A stretch of 64,000 nt of DNA, from contig NZ_JH725147.1 of the NCBI RefSeq assembly GCF_000278275.1, forward strand, positions 1 through 64,000. Reading direction: 5' to 3'. The translations under genes and the position numbers were made by a program. The notes under the pieces are model-generated. The model saw only the letters and a program-made list of their open reading frames with translations, made no database searches and was not told the DNA's origin. Position 1 is the stretch's first letter. Every line of letters begins with the position of its first letter. This DNA comes from Bartonella tamiae Th239 (GTDB lineage: Bacteria; Pseudomonadota; Alphaproteobacteria; Rhizobiales; Rhizobiaceae). Below are positions 49,618 through 58,032 of the stretch, piece after piece.

Positions 49618-52247
49618 TGGCTTTTATTGCACCTATTATTGGCGCGGTTGCTTCTGCCTTTGCTGGTATCAGTTCTTTTATCGGAAGTCTCGGTTGGGTT
49701 GGAAAGCTAGGCATCGGTATTGGCCTGCAACTTATTGGAAATTCCATTAAAAAGAAAAAAAAGAAAGGAACGGTACAAAGACAAGCAGAAATAAGCGGAA
49801 CACGTTTAAATGTGTCATATGGTGGTGCGCAACAGCGTGAAATCGGTGTTGGTTTATTTGCAACCGCTGGGCAAGAAATTTTCACTTGTGCTTTTGGTGA
49901 AGCCAATAAAACTCTTGCAAGAGTTATTCAACTTTCAGATTTTCCAATTACTGGCGTTACTAGAATTTTAATTGAAGATGAATGGTGTTTTTTAAATGGT
50001 GATAATCAGTCTGAACGCGGTTATACGATAACAGGAAAATATAACGCTTTTATCCGTGTTAAAATATTTAATGGACTGCAAAATCTTGCCGATAATTATC
50101 TTATTCAAAGCTCTGGTGGACAATGGACAAGTGGTCATGTTGGCACAGGTTTAAGTTATGCCATTATTTATATTGATTTTGACCAAAATGAAATGACCAA
50201 TCCGCCTCAAATGCTTTTTGAGTGCCAAGGGCGGTGTTATGATCCAAGGTTTGATAGCACATATGGCGGTAATGGTTCACAAAGATTTTATGATGTTTCG
50301 ACATGGCGATATTCTGATAATCCTATTGTGCAAGCATATAATTATGAACGTGGTTTTTATCTCAATAATGAGCTGATTGTTGGCAAAGGGATGCCCGTTT
50401 CTGACCTTCCTATCTTAAAATGGGTGGAAGCGATGAATTTATGCGATGAGTTGGTTGCCAATAATGAAAAGCTTTATCGATCGGGTATGATTTTCGTTGC
50501 TGGCAATGGTGTCAAACATACTGATAATCTTGAACCTATTATGAATGCCTGTGCTGGCGCCTTAGTAGAGCGTGTGGACGGTGATGTTCCTTTGGTTGGT
50601 GTTACACAGCCAATTGTTGCAACACTGACGGATAAAGATTTAATCACACAATCATCTTTAATTTATCGTCCTAAAAGAACACGTTCAGAATTACGCAATA
50701 CAATAACGGGAAGTTATAACGAGCCAGAAAAAGGATGGGAATCTGTTTCTTATCTCACACAAAGTGATGTCAATGCTATAGCGGCGGATGGAGAAAGGCG
50801 CGCAGAGCAGATTGATTTTAGTGCTGTTTTTAATGCTAACCAAGCAGCAAGGCTTGCATTATCAGGATTAAAAGAAAATCGCTATCAAAAAAGTTATACG
50901 ATGGTTGTCCAACCAAGTTGGATAATATTGGAAATTGGCGATTGGATACGGTTTAATCATCGACGTTATGGTTCTGGAATTTATCGTGTGGTCGGCAGAA
51001 CATTAGCCGCACATGATGAAAATGGTGCAAGAAATGTGACGCTCAACCTACAAGAGGTTGGCGCTGGAATGTATGATGAAAATGTCATTGTGCCAGAATT
51101 ACCAACGAATAAACCAGCACCACAGCCAGTATATCAAAACTTTCCAGATCAATTCAGCGTTTTTGCTTCTCAAGCACGTTCCGAAAATGAACAAAGAAAA
51201 ATCCCTGTTTTTGATCTTTCTTGGCGTATGCCGACCGATGTGACGGTTACAGGTATAAAGATTGAATATTGGCAAACAACCGATCCAATCAATAAGCTTA
51301 CGCATATTCTTTTAGGTACACAAACAGCTGTTCGGCTTGCAGGTTTTGCACCACTTACAAAATATAGTTTTCGTGCTACGGTTATCCCAGACCCTGCTAG
51401 ACCAACCTTATGGTCACAAGAAGTGATTGTAGAATCTGCCGATGAAGAATTTGAAATTGATACCGAAGAAATTGCAAATATTGTTTCTGTTGGCAATGAA
51501 TGGGGATTTGCCAATTTAAATGCAACCCAAGATCGGCTTGATTATCTTGCTTCAATTGTTGCTGATGGCGCGGCTTCTGGTTTTTTAAAAAGTAAAGAAA
51601 TACGTCGCGACATTAGTGTTCAAATCGAGCAAAATGATGCCTCTTATCGTGAGCAAATCACAGTTGCAATTGATGAAAATAAAGCCCTTGCATCAAGAAT
51701 TGAAGTGGTTGAGGTCACCGTTAATGAAAATCTCGCACAAGCGTTTCAAGAACTCCGCGCTGAAATTGATGAAGCTGGTAGGGTTACAGCAGAATCTATC
51801 ACGGCATTAAATACACAGGTTGGTGAACTTTCAAGCAATGTCACAATGCGCGCGCAATCCGTAACAAGTGCAGAAGAAAATTGGGCGAGATTTGTTTTAC
51901 AATTAAGAACAAGCGATCAAGATGTATGGCGCAATGCATCTTTAATTATGGAAACCAATCAATCAAGAGGTAGGTTTTTCTTTGCTGCTGATGATTTTTA
52001 TTTCACAAGTCCGAATGGTCGTTATCAACCCGTATCAATCGTTAATGGTGTTTTGCGCTCTAATGCGGCTGATATTGGAACGGTAACGGCAGGTTCTATT
52101 AATATCAATAACCGATTTCGGGTCGATAGAAATGGCACGATTGAAATTGTTGGGGCATCGGGCGTTCAACGACTTGTTATCACCAATAGCCGCATTGAAG
52201 TTTTTGATAATAATAACCGCTTACGCGTACAATTAGGGATATGGTAA
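49617..52247 (+). CDS. Tail tip host-specificity protein (J-like)
   Basis: 876 aa. A hydrophobic start (about 1-45), the baseplate hub region with ISGTRLNVSYGGAQQREIGV and YDVSTWRYSDNPIVQAY, a fibronectin-like domain (about 515-600, FDLSWRMPTDVTVTGIKIEY), then a helical stretch (KEIRRDISVQIEQNDASYRE) and a Gly-poor C-terminal beta region probably exposed to the cell receptor. The last base of its stop codon TAA is the first base of the following ATG. It determines host binding. Confidence 0.93.
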   Translation: MAFIAPIIGAVASAFAGISSFIGSLGWVGKLGIGIGLQLIGNSIKKKKKKGTVQRQAEISGTRLNVSYGGAQQREIGVGLFATAGQEIFTCAFGEANKTLARVIQLSDFPITGVTRILIEDEWCFLNGDNQSERGYTITGKYNAFIRVKIFNGLQNLADNYLIQSSGGQWTSGHVGTGLSYAIIYIDFDQNEMTNPPQMLFECQGRCYDPRFDSTYGGNGSQRFYDVSTWRYSDNPIVQAYNYERGFYLNNELIVGKGMPVSDLPILKWVEAMNLCDELVANNEKLYRSGMIFVAGNGVKHTDNLEPIMNACAGALVERVDGDVPLVGVTQPIVATLTDKDLITQSSLIYRPKRTRSELRNTITGSYNEPEKGWESVSYLTQSDVNAIAADGERRAEQIDFSAVFNANQAARLALSGLKENRYQKSYTMVVQPSWIILEIGDWIRFNHRRYGSGIYRVVGRTLAAHDENGARNVTLNLQEVGAGMYDENVIVPELPTNKPAPQPVYQNFPDQFSVFASQARSENEQRKIPVFDLSWRMPTDVTVTGIKIEYWQTTDPINKLTHILLGTQTAVRLAGFAPLTKYSFRATVIPDPARPTLWSQEVIVESADEEFEIDTEEIANIVSVGNEWGFANLNATQDRLDYLASIVADGAASGFLKSKEIRRDISVQIEQNDASYREQITVAIDENKALASRIEVVEVTVNENLAQAFQELRAEIDEAGRVTAESITALNTQVGELSSNVTMRAQSVTSAEENWARFVLQLRTSDQDVWRNASLIMETNQSRGRFFFAADDFYFTSPNGRYQPVSIVNGVLRSNAADIGTVTAGSININNRFRVDRNGTIEIVGASGVQRLVITNSRIEVFDNNNRLRVQLGIW

Positions 52248-52573
52248 TGGCACAAGGTTTGAGAATTTGGGATGAACATGGCAATTTAACCGTTGATTCA
52301 GATTTTCGTATGTCGCGAACATTAGGTCAAATTTATATTAATCAAATAAACGATGGAATAATTAATGTTCCTCAATTTAATCAAGGAACACCTTGGTTTT
52401 ATGCCGTGGTTGATTGGTCAAATATATTTTATGATAATAGCGCAAGTGATCGCCAAGAAAATACCATAACAATATCAAGTGATAATTATAATATTCAATG
52501 GATATGGTATCATCCAAGACTAGATAAACGAGGATATTATCGAGCCGCTTGGGTTATTTACGGAGTGTATTAA
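52247..52573 (+). CDS. Tail tip accessory protein 1
   Basis: 108 aa, ATG sharing a base with the previous stop (TAATG). The start GLRIWDEHGNLTVDSDFRMS is shared in pattern with the next protein (GVRIFNDANTIQIDDSYQ), as in small fibre or DUF6453-like tail proteins. Beta-rich; probably a fibre attachment or adhesin component. It ends in a stop that overlaps the next start. Confidence 0.65.
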   Translation: MAQGLRIWDEHGNLTVDSDFRMSRTLGQIYINQINDGIINVPQFNQGTPWFYAVVDWSNIFYDNSASDRQENTITISSDNYNIQWIWYHPRLDKRGYYRAAWVIYGVY

Positions 52574-53328
52574 TGGCTGCTGGTGTAAGAATTTTTAATG
52601 ATGCTAACACTATTCAAATTGATGATAGCTATCAAAATTTAGTTATGATTAAATCAGGTGAATTGATTACCGATTGGAGGGGTATGGCAGAACTTCACAT
52701 AGAGCATGATGGGCCTTTAATTTTAGCAACAAGTTGTTCTAATGGTTCTTCATGTTCAGTCCAAGACAGAACTGGGCTAACTTGGCATTATTTGATAGGT
52801 TCTGCACCTGCAAATGCTTATGTCAAATGGTATGCGTTTTCCAATCCATTAAATCCTCAATTTAATTTTGGTCTTCGTGTATTTGATGCCAATGGTAGAA
52901 TTACATTTGATTCAAATCAAAAACCTTTGGTTATTTCGTATTTTTTTAGTATAGATACACCTCTGTTAGATCAAATTTCTTTAAATGATATTGATGGTTT
53001 GCCTAAAGAAGATGAAGTCGCAAGACCTCAAAATATTTACGTTCCTTTAAGACAAGGTCGAACTTACACAGCTTTTCCTATTAAATATGTTGGTGCTGTT
53101 TCTGTCGTTTATCAAAGTAGAACGGCTAGCGGTGGTAAAAAAATATCTTATGATCACTATTGTTATATGCCTTTTACGAGTGTTGGAGGCATAACTTTTG
53201 TACCTATTAAAGAGGTGACAAATAGTCCTTCTAGAATACCAGAAATGAGACCATTTTATAGACCTAGAGGAAGTCCATGGCGGGATAGAGTTCAACAATA
53301 TTGGGTCATTGACGTAACAGGTTATTAA
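52573..53328 (+). CDS. Tail tip accessory protein 2
   Basis: 251 aa (ATG 52573). N-terminal strand-turn motif as in its neighbour, then a beta-rich body with ILATSCSNGSSCSVQDRTGL, VKWYAFSNPLNPQFNFGLRV and VFDANGRITFDSNQ. Probably a receptor-binding or fibre-tip protein of the same family; a fold cannot be assigned with confidence. Confidence 0.65.
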   Translation: MAAGVRIFNDANTIQIDDSYQNLVMIKSGELITDWRGMAELHIEHDGPLILATSCSNGSSCSVQDRTGLTWHYLIGSAPANAYVKWYAFSNPLNPQFNFGLRVFDANGRITFDSNQKPLVISYFFSIDTPLLDQISLNDIDGLPKEDEVARPQNIYVPLRQGRTYTAFPIKYVGAVSVVYQSRTASGGKKISYDHYCYMPFTSVGGITFVPIKEVTNSPSRIPEMRPFYRPRGSPWRDRVQQYWVIDVTGY

Positions 53329-53389
53329 TTCATCGAAACATTGCATTTGTCATTCTGCTAATAATCGTATTTGCGGAGAAAGGAAAATT

Positions 53390-53569
53390 ATGTCTGAAAA
53401 AATTGATATATCCCACGCTGTTGCCTTTGCAGAAGCCACTGCAGAATCTGACTTTTGGAGAAAACGCGCGCTTATTAACGCCGCCTTACGTGATAAAGCC
53501 GAGCAGCAAATAGCAGATATGCAAAAAGAAATTGCTAAGTTGAAAGGCAATAAAAATGACAATAAATGA
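53390..53569 (+). CDS. Small coiled-coil phage protein
   Basis: 59 aa, with GGAGAAAGG before the ATG. A helical, heptad-like chain (HAVAFAEATAESDFWRKRAL, AEQQIADMQKEIAKLKG). It overlaps the tail fibre gene by 14 nt. Function unknown; small helical proteins here may help fibre folding or trimerisation. Confidence 0.7.
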   Translation: MSEKIDISHAVAFAEATAESDFWRKRALINAALRDKAEQQIADMQKEIAKLKGNKNDNK

Positions 53570-54599
53570 ATGGGTGCCTATGGATACGGATGACTATACT
53601 GTTGGTACAGTCACGCTTACCGCAGGGTCATCTGATATTGTTTTTAATAATGCTTTTAATGGTGCAGAAGCTTCATTTTATGCAGGCGACAGTATTTATA
53701 TACCAACGGTAGGAAAATGGCTTTTATTGGCTTCAATAGGCAGTCGAACAATAGGCACATTGCTTTATCCATGCCCTTCAGACTGCGCAGGAACATTTAA
53801 CCTTCGTTTGCGACCACTTGCGCGTAATGCAAGACAAGCAGGATTGGCGACTTTGGTCTTGCGCAATTTGCAAACGGGAAACTTACCAAGCCTTGCTGAT
53901 GTAAAAGCTGAAAAAGGGCAAATTTTACAGGCAGGAGAGGTTCAAGGCGAATGGAATGCGGTTAATTTTGATGTTTTAACATATATGAAAAAAGAAATCT
54001 ATGATCCGAATGAAGTCGCATCCGATGCATTTTCAATGGGTAATATGGTTGAAACAGACACAGCAAAAATTTTAAGCTCTAGCGAAAGAGAAATTTTAAA
54101 CAATTTAGAACAAACATTAAATCGTTTACGCATACCAGTTGGTCTTGAATCTTATATAGATTCTGAACTTCCACCAGATGGTTGGTTGGCGGCTAATGGG
54201 AATAGATATAATATATCCGCTTATCCTGATCTCGCAAAATTTTGTGGTGTAAAATACGGTGGAGATGGAATAACAACCTTCGCAGTGCCAGACCGTCGTG
54301 GTCTTTTTATACGTGGGTGGGATAATGGAAGAGGCATTGATACAGGTCGTCAGTTGGGTAGTGATCAAGGTGATGCAATAAGAAACATTACTGGTTCGGT
54401 TAATGATGATTCTATGGGGTATTTAGGACGAGGGTCAGGTGCCATTAACTCTCATAATAAAGCAAATACAAGTCCAGGTGGTACTTGGTCAACATCGGGT
54501 CGTCAATTTGGTTTTTCATTTGATGCATCACGCGTAGTACCAACAGCGCCTGAAAATCGTCCGCGTAACGTTGCTCTTCTTCCAATCATTAAATATTGA
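53556..54599 (+). CDS. Tail fibre with collar domain
   Basis: 347 aa. An N-terminal beta region (about 1-130) is followed by the phage Tail Collar domain (about 190-260, SYIDSELPPDGWLAANGNRY, GDGITTFAVPDRRGLFIRGW) and a Ser/Gly-rich tip ending in RPRNVALLPIIKY, the closing motif of collar fibres. Receptor contact is likely through the tip. The last 4 bases overlap the next frame. Confidence 0.88.
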   Translation: MTINEWVPMDTDDYTVGTVTLTAGSSDIVFNNAFNGAEASFYAGDSIYIPTVGKWLLLASIGSRTIGTLLYPCPSDCAGTFNLRLRPLARNARQAGLATLVLRNLQTGNLPSLADVKAEKGQILQAGEVQGEWNAVNFDVLTYMKKEIYDPNEVASDAFSMGNMVETDTAKILSSSEREILNNLEQTLNRLRIPVGLESYIDSELPPDGWLAANGNRYNISAYPDLAKFCGVKYGGDGITTFAVPDRRGLFIRGWDNGRGIDTGRQLGSDQGDAIRNITGSVNDDSMGYLGRGSGAINSHNKANTSPGGTWSTSGRQFGFSFDASRVVPTAPENRPRNVALLPIIKY

Positions 54600-54607
54600 G
54601 GTTTATT

Positions 54608-55342
54608 ATGTCGGCATGGTTTAGAAAACCTAACATTACGTATCCTAGCATTTATCACTATCATTATGAAACGAAAGAATATTTAGGTAAGGGTCATGCT
54701 GACCCATCTCCACTCGAAGAAGGAATATTTTCTGATCCTGCTTATTCGACGCGCAGAAAACCGCCTAAAAAAGAGAATAATAAAACACCAATTTGGCAAA
54801 ATAACAATTGGATTTTAATTGACGATTGTCGTGATGAAATATGGTTTGATAATGAAGGCAATGAAATTACGATTGATTTCATTGGCAACCCATCAGAAAA
54901 AGGCTTAGCCCCAAATAAGCCAGAGCCATCAAAACCAGATATGAAAGAGTTTAAATCTCATATTAAACAATTTATTGATCAGAATGCTGAACAAGAACGT
55001 CTTAAATATATCACCAATGGTGTTGGCCAGTCGATGACTTATCAAGAAAAAGTTGCACAAGCTGAAAATTATTCTGGCCAATACACCGCTTATCTTGCCA
55101 ATCCAGATAAAAACACCAAACCCAATGAAGCAGAATATCCACTTTTAAAAGCAAGTCTTGGCATTGACGGTGACACACTCTTAGAAGTGGCAGAAACTGT
55201 TACCTTTGCTTATACACAATGGCAATATGTCGGCGCTGAAATTGAGAAAACAAGATTGCAAGCAAAACAAGCTATTGATGAAGCAAAAACCATTCAAGCG
55301 GCTCAAGCCGTTTATGACGCAATCAAATGGCCGAATGTTTAA
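54608..55342 (+). CDS. Tail fibre-associated / assembly protein
   Basis: 244 aa with GAGG six bases before the ATG. The first half is charged and low in structure (YHYHYETKEYLGKGHADPSP), and the second is helical (SHIKQFIDQNAEQERLKYIT, LQAKQAIDEAKTIQAAQAVY). This layout, fibre protein followed by a helical partner, is that of tail-fibre assembly chaperones. A terminator follows. Confidence 0.7.
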   Translation: MSAWFRKPNITYPSIYHYHYETKEYLGKGHADPSPLEEGIFSDPAYSTRRKPPKKENNKTPIWQNNNWILIDDCRDEIWFDNEGNEITIDFIGNPSEKGLAPNKPEPSKPDMKEFKSHIKQFIDQNAEQERLKYITNGVGQSMTYQEKVAQAENYSGQYTAYLANPDKNTKPNEAEYPLLKASLGIDGDTLLEVAETVTFAYTQWQYVGAEIEKTRLQAKQAIDEAKTIQAAQAVYDAIKWPNV

Positions 55343-55366
55343 ATAACAAAATATAGTAAAAAATAC

Positions 55367-55390
55367 ACCGCCCCAAAGGCGGTTTTTTTT
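55367..55390 (+). terminator. Terminator between tail and lysis modules
   Basis: ACCGCC-CCAAA-GGCGGT stem-loop followed by seven T residues; a strong factor-independent terminator after the fibre-associated gene. Confidence 0.9.
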
Positions 55391-55409
55391 ATGCCCGAAA
55401 GGAAAACCA

Positions 55410-56075
55410 ATGACACGTAAAATCAATCAAACAGGTCTTGACCATATCAAACAATGGGAAGGCTTGCGTTTAAACGCCTATCGCGATGTCGCAGGTGTTT
55501 GGACAATTGGTTATGGACACACAGCCGCTGCTGGTGAACCAAAACCAAAAGCTGGCATGAAGATGAGTGAAAAAGAAGCAGAAACTATTTTGATCCAAGA
55601 TTTGACACAATATGAGCAAACAGTCGAAAATGCTGTCACTGTAACACTCAACGATCATCAATTTGCCACTCTTGTTTCCTTTACCTATAATGTTGGTATC
55701 GGTGCTTTTAGGCGCTCAACATTGTTGAAAAAACTCAATAAAGGCGACTATGATGCTGTGCCTTCAGAATTGATGAAATGGGTCAATGCTGGCGGGCGTA
55801 AAATTAAAGGCTTGGTGAATCGTCGTCGTGCAGAAGGCGCATTATGGATTAAGGGCGATTTTGTCTCTTCCAATTATATCACGCCAGAAACGGATCAAAG
55901 CCATGTAGTTTTAAAACCAGAAGTGGTTGCTCCTCTTCTTGGTGCGGCGTCTGGATTAACGGGTTTTGCAACAGGGCATGGTCCATTCCAATGGGCACTT
56001 GCTGGCGTTATGGTCATCGGCGCATGTGTTGGTGTTTTCCATTTTGTCAAACGTATGAAAAATGCAACGCAATAG
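55410..56075 (+). CDS. Endolysin, GH24 lysozyme with C-terminal membrane segment
   Basis: 221 aa. The T4-type catalytic triad is spaced correctly: Glu17 (QWEGL), Asp26 (AYRDVAG) and Thr32 (VWTIGYGHT). It hydrolyses the MurNAc-GlcNAc bond. Beyond the lysozyme domain (1-150) is a tail with a hydrophobic helix at about 191-213 (FQWALAGVMVIGACVGVF) followed by basic residues. No N-terminal signal or SAR helix is visible, so the C-terminal anchor may tether the enzyme to the inner membrane. Followed by spanins and holin. Confidence 0.9.
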   Translation: MTRKINQTGLDHIKQWEGLRLNAYRDVAGVWTIGYGHTAAAGEPKPKAGMKMSEKEAETILIQDLTQYEQTVENAVTVTLNDHQFATLVSFTYNVGIGAFRRSTLLKKLNKGDYDAVPSELMKWVNAGGRKIKGLVNRRRAEGALWIKGDFVSSNYITPETDQSHVVLKPEVVAPLLGAASGLTGFATGHGPFQWALAGVMVIGACVGVFHFVKRMKNATQ

Positions 56076-56077
56076 AC

Positions 56078-56359
56078 GTGAGTATATTTTATGATGCGCT
56101 CTATCCGTTTGAGACTCATTGCTCTCATAGCAATGTGTTTTTTTTGATCGCCGCTTTTTTAAGTGGCTTTTTTTATGGCCGCCTATCAGCACAAAAAGCA
56201 AGCTTACAACAAGCTGTTGAAGCCTTTCGAAAAAGGGAAACGATTGACCATGAAATATCCAATCTTAATGCTGTTGATTTGTGCATTGCCCTTGGCGGCA
56301 TGTCAGACCAATGTACCGCCGTCTTGCAGCGGTTGGAAAAAACCACCGAAAATCAATAA
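56078..56359 (+). CDS. Rz-like inner-membrane spanin
   Basis: 93 aa; GTG start two bases after the endolysin stop. One N-terminal membrane helix (SNVFFLIAAFLSGFFYGRL, about 18-36) followed by a charged periplasmic coiled coil (KASLQQAVEAFRKRETIDHE). It has no other start codon, and the frame before it belongs to the endolysin. Together with the o-spanin it bridges the membranes and fuses them in the last step of lysis. Confidence 0.8.
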   Translation: MSIFYDALYPFETHCSHSNVFFLIAAFLSGFFYGRLSAQKASLQQAVEAFRKRETIDHEISNLNAVDLCIALGGMSDQCTAVLQRLEKTTENQ

Positions 56360-56450
56360 TCCTGCGTATCTCGCCAATCATGAAACGGAAATATCACGTT
56401 GGATACTGGCAACAGACCGCTTCGGCCAAAAACAAAAATGCTGGAAATAA
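56250..56450 (+). CDS. Rz1-like outer-membrane lipoprotein spanin, embedded
   Basis: 66 aa, starting within the i-spanin gene in another frame, 110 nt overlap. Signal peptide YPILMLLICALPLAAC with a lipobox LAAC and modified Cys18; the mature part is Pro-rich (TNVPPSCSGWKKPPKINNP), as in Rz1. Overlapping Rz/Rz1 genes are characteristic of phages of Gram-negative hosts, and this establishes the pair. Confidence 0.85.
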   Translation: MKYPILMLLICALPLAACQTNVPPSCSGWKKPPKINNPAYLANHETEISRWILATDRFGQKQKCWK

Positions 56451-56454
56451 AATA

Positions 56455-56817
56455 ATGCCGAATAAAAGCTTACCACCTGATTGGTTTACCTATATTGTTT
56501 ATACACTTATAACGGCTCTTGCTGGTGTCTTTGGGGCTTTTGTCATGCAAATCAACGCACCAACACGAAAATGGACACAGCGCATTACAGAATGGATTGG
56601 TGGCGCGTTATGCGCGGTTTATGGTGCAGAACTTGTTGCACAAGCCTTGCATCATATGCTTATAAAATATGATTTTATTCATCCTGACCATATTGTGCCT
56701 GAAAAGATTATTGGCTTAGCTGGCTTTTTATGTGGTGCTGTTGGTGTGGCTTTAATCGATGGATTTATACAAATTATTAAAAAATATAGTGATCACAATT
56801 CATCTCCACCATCTTGA
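56455..56817 (+). CDS. Holin
   Basis: 120 aa with three hydrophobic stretches: about 10-30 (FTYIVYTLITALAGVFGAFV), 47-67 (WIGGALCAVYGAELVAQ) and 82-105 (IIGLAGFLCGAVGVALIDGF), and charged ends. The chain matches rhizobial holins in size and place. It makes the membrane lesions that time lysis and release or activate the endolysin. Confidence 0.8.
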   Translation: MPNKSLPPDWFTYIVYTLITALAGVFGAFVMQINAPTRKWTQRITEWIGGALCAVYGAELVAQALHHMLIKYDFIHPDHIVPEKIIGLAGFLCGAVGVALIDGFIQIIKKYSDHNSSPPS

Positions 56818-57008
56818 TATAAAATAATTACTTCCATTTTTTCAGGTGGTTTTGAACCATTTAACATCATATCTATACAAGCAGATGCTGGTCCGCTAAT
56901 TTTTGTATGCCCGTTTTCCCACAATCTTATTGATTGACCGGGCGTTTTTCCTTGTAAACGAATAGCACGACCAAGTTCCGATTGTCTTAATGGTCTATTT
57001 AACCCCAC
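56793..57008 (-). CDS. Helix-turn-helix domain protein, right end of the prophage
   Basis: 71 aa from GTG 57008. The helix-turn-helix has SELGRAIRLQGKTPGQSIRL-WENG, as in small rhizobial phage or plasmid regulators, which are usually longer at the N-terminus, so it may be slightly truncated. It overlaps the holin gene end antisense and is followed upstream by the ParB-like gene, both opposite to the lysis genes, so they may be expressed in the lysogen. Confidence 0.65.
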   Translation of the reverse strand: MGLNRPLRQSELGRAIRLQGKTPGQSIRLWENGHTKISGPASACIDMMLNGSKPPEKMEVIILYQDGGDEL

Positions 57009-57054
57009 ATATGTCCAAGTTTATAGCGCGCATTTTTTATTTCTTTTCCATTCA

Positions 57055-57429
57055 TTATTTTGGATTCCAAGCTGACGAAAACTCTTTATTTTCAAAAAGG
57101 GAAGCAAGTCCACTTATTTGTTTTAATCTTAACAATTCATCCATATCCATCCCAATATGCCTTTGTATCCATTGATCTTTCATTCCTGCTTCTGTTAGTT
57201 CTTTAACAATTCCAACCATGAGATCAATACTATGTGAACCTCTTGCTCTATTGTGCCTTATTGTTGATGCCATTCTATTATTTATATCTTTATCAATAAC
57301 AACAATTGGCAATTGACCGTTTTCCCTATCGAAAATTCTTTTGCTTGTTTTCATTACAGTATATCTGTGAAAACCATCAACTATCTCATATTTATCTTGA
57401 TCTTTTAAATAATAACAAACAATGAACAT
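57055..57429 (-). CDS. ParB-like nuclease-domain protein, probably N-terminally truncated
   Basis: 124 aa. IVDGFHRYTVMKTS and ASTIRHNRARGSHSIDLMVG are the core ParB/sulfiredoxin-type motifs, followed by helices (KELTEAGMKDQWIQRHIGMD). ParB-like phage proteins normally begin some 40-60 residues earlier. In-frame upstream codons run to a stop without a start, and the att site is only 130 bp away. Either a natural short form or a gene cut during phage rearrangement. Relatives (the VDGFHRY group) are often found with methylase genes. Confidence 0.65.
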   Translation of the reverse strand: MFIVCYYLKDQDKYEIVDGFHRYTVMKTSKRIFDRENGQLPIVVIDKDINNRMASTIRHNRARGSHSIDLMVGIVKELTEAGMKDQWIQRHIGMDMDELLRLKQISGLASLFENKEFSSAWNPK

Positions 57430-57437
57430 ATAAAAAT

Positions 57438-57522
57438 AAGAAGTGCTCTTAGGTTCAGGTGAACCTAACGAAAGGAACGAAAAAAGAACATCGTTCTAAA
57501 AACGTCATAATTGAAGTGCTCT
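57438..57522. repeat. Possible integrase arm-type sites, right end
   Basis: AAGAAGTGCTCTTAGGTTCA then GGTGAACCT (57438-57466) resembles 17344-17372 near attL. GAAGTGCTCT occurs at 57440-57449 and again at 57513-57522. Spaced repeats beside the core att site are what arm-type binding sites of tyrosine integrases look like. Confidence 0.5.
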
Positions 57523-57561
57523 ATCGCCTGCATTTCTTGTGTTACTCATAAGGGAGCTTAA

Positions 57562-57610
57562 TTGGTAAGGGAGAGGTCGAGAGTTCAATCCTCTCTCGCA
57601 GCACCATAAA
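57562..57610 (+). repeat. Prophage attachment site attR
   Basis: Exact 49-bp copy of 17272-17320. It is the original host 3' end of tRNA-Thr displaced to the right by integration; no tRNA 5' half precedes it. Confidence 0.95.
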
Positions 57611-58032
57611 TAAACCGAAACATTAAAACGTTTACAAATATTCGCTCTTTGGAAAAATGTGACTATCTGTGTATCAAATGTGCATATTGTGGCACTAAAA
57701 TTGGCATAAATCTAGCACAGTTTGTTCACAAATTTTATGCCTTCAAGTGAAATTTAAAATGATTATAAACCGATTTTAAAAACAGCTGAATTCATAATGG
57801 AATGTATGCCATATTGAAGATTTTGTTTGAAACACCAGTCAAATTCAATCAAAATGAACACGCATTATTAAAACGAAGTATACTTTAGACATTCATACAT
57901 TTGATATTGTTATCGCAAAAGATATTTGCAAAAATAATTTTAAAAATCCTCTTTCATAATCAATTTATTAACCATAAAAGCGTATGAAAGGCGCAAAATT
58001 ATTTAAATAGTATGACTTTACAATGGTAGATC
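57611..58032. other. Host intergenic region right of attR
   Basis: About 420 AT-rich bases between attR and the transpeptidase gene. No gene, RNA or clear terminator is seen; the promoter of the downstream gene is presumably here but not recognisable. Confidence 0.5.
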
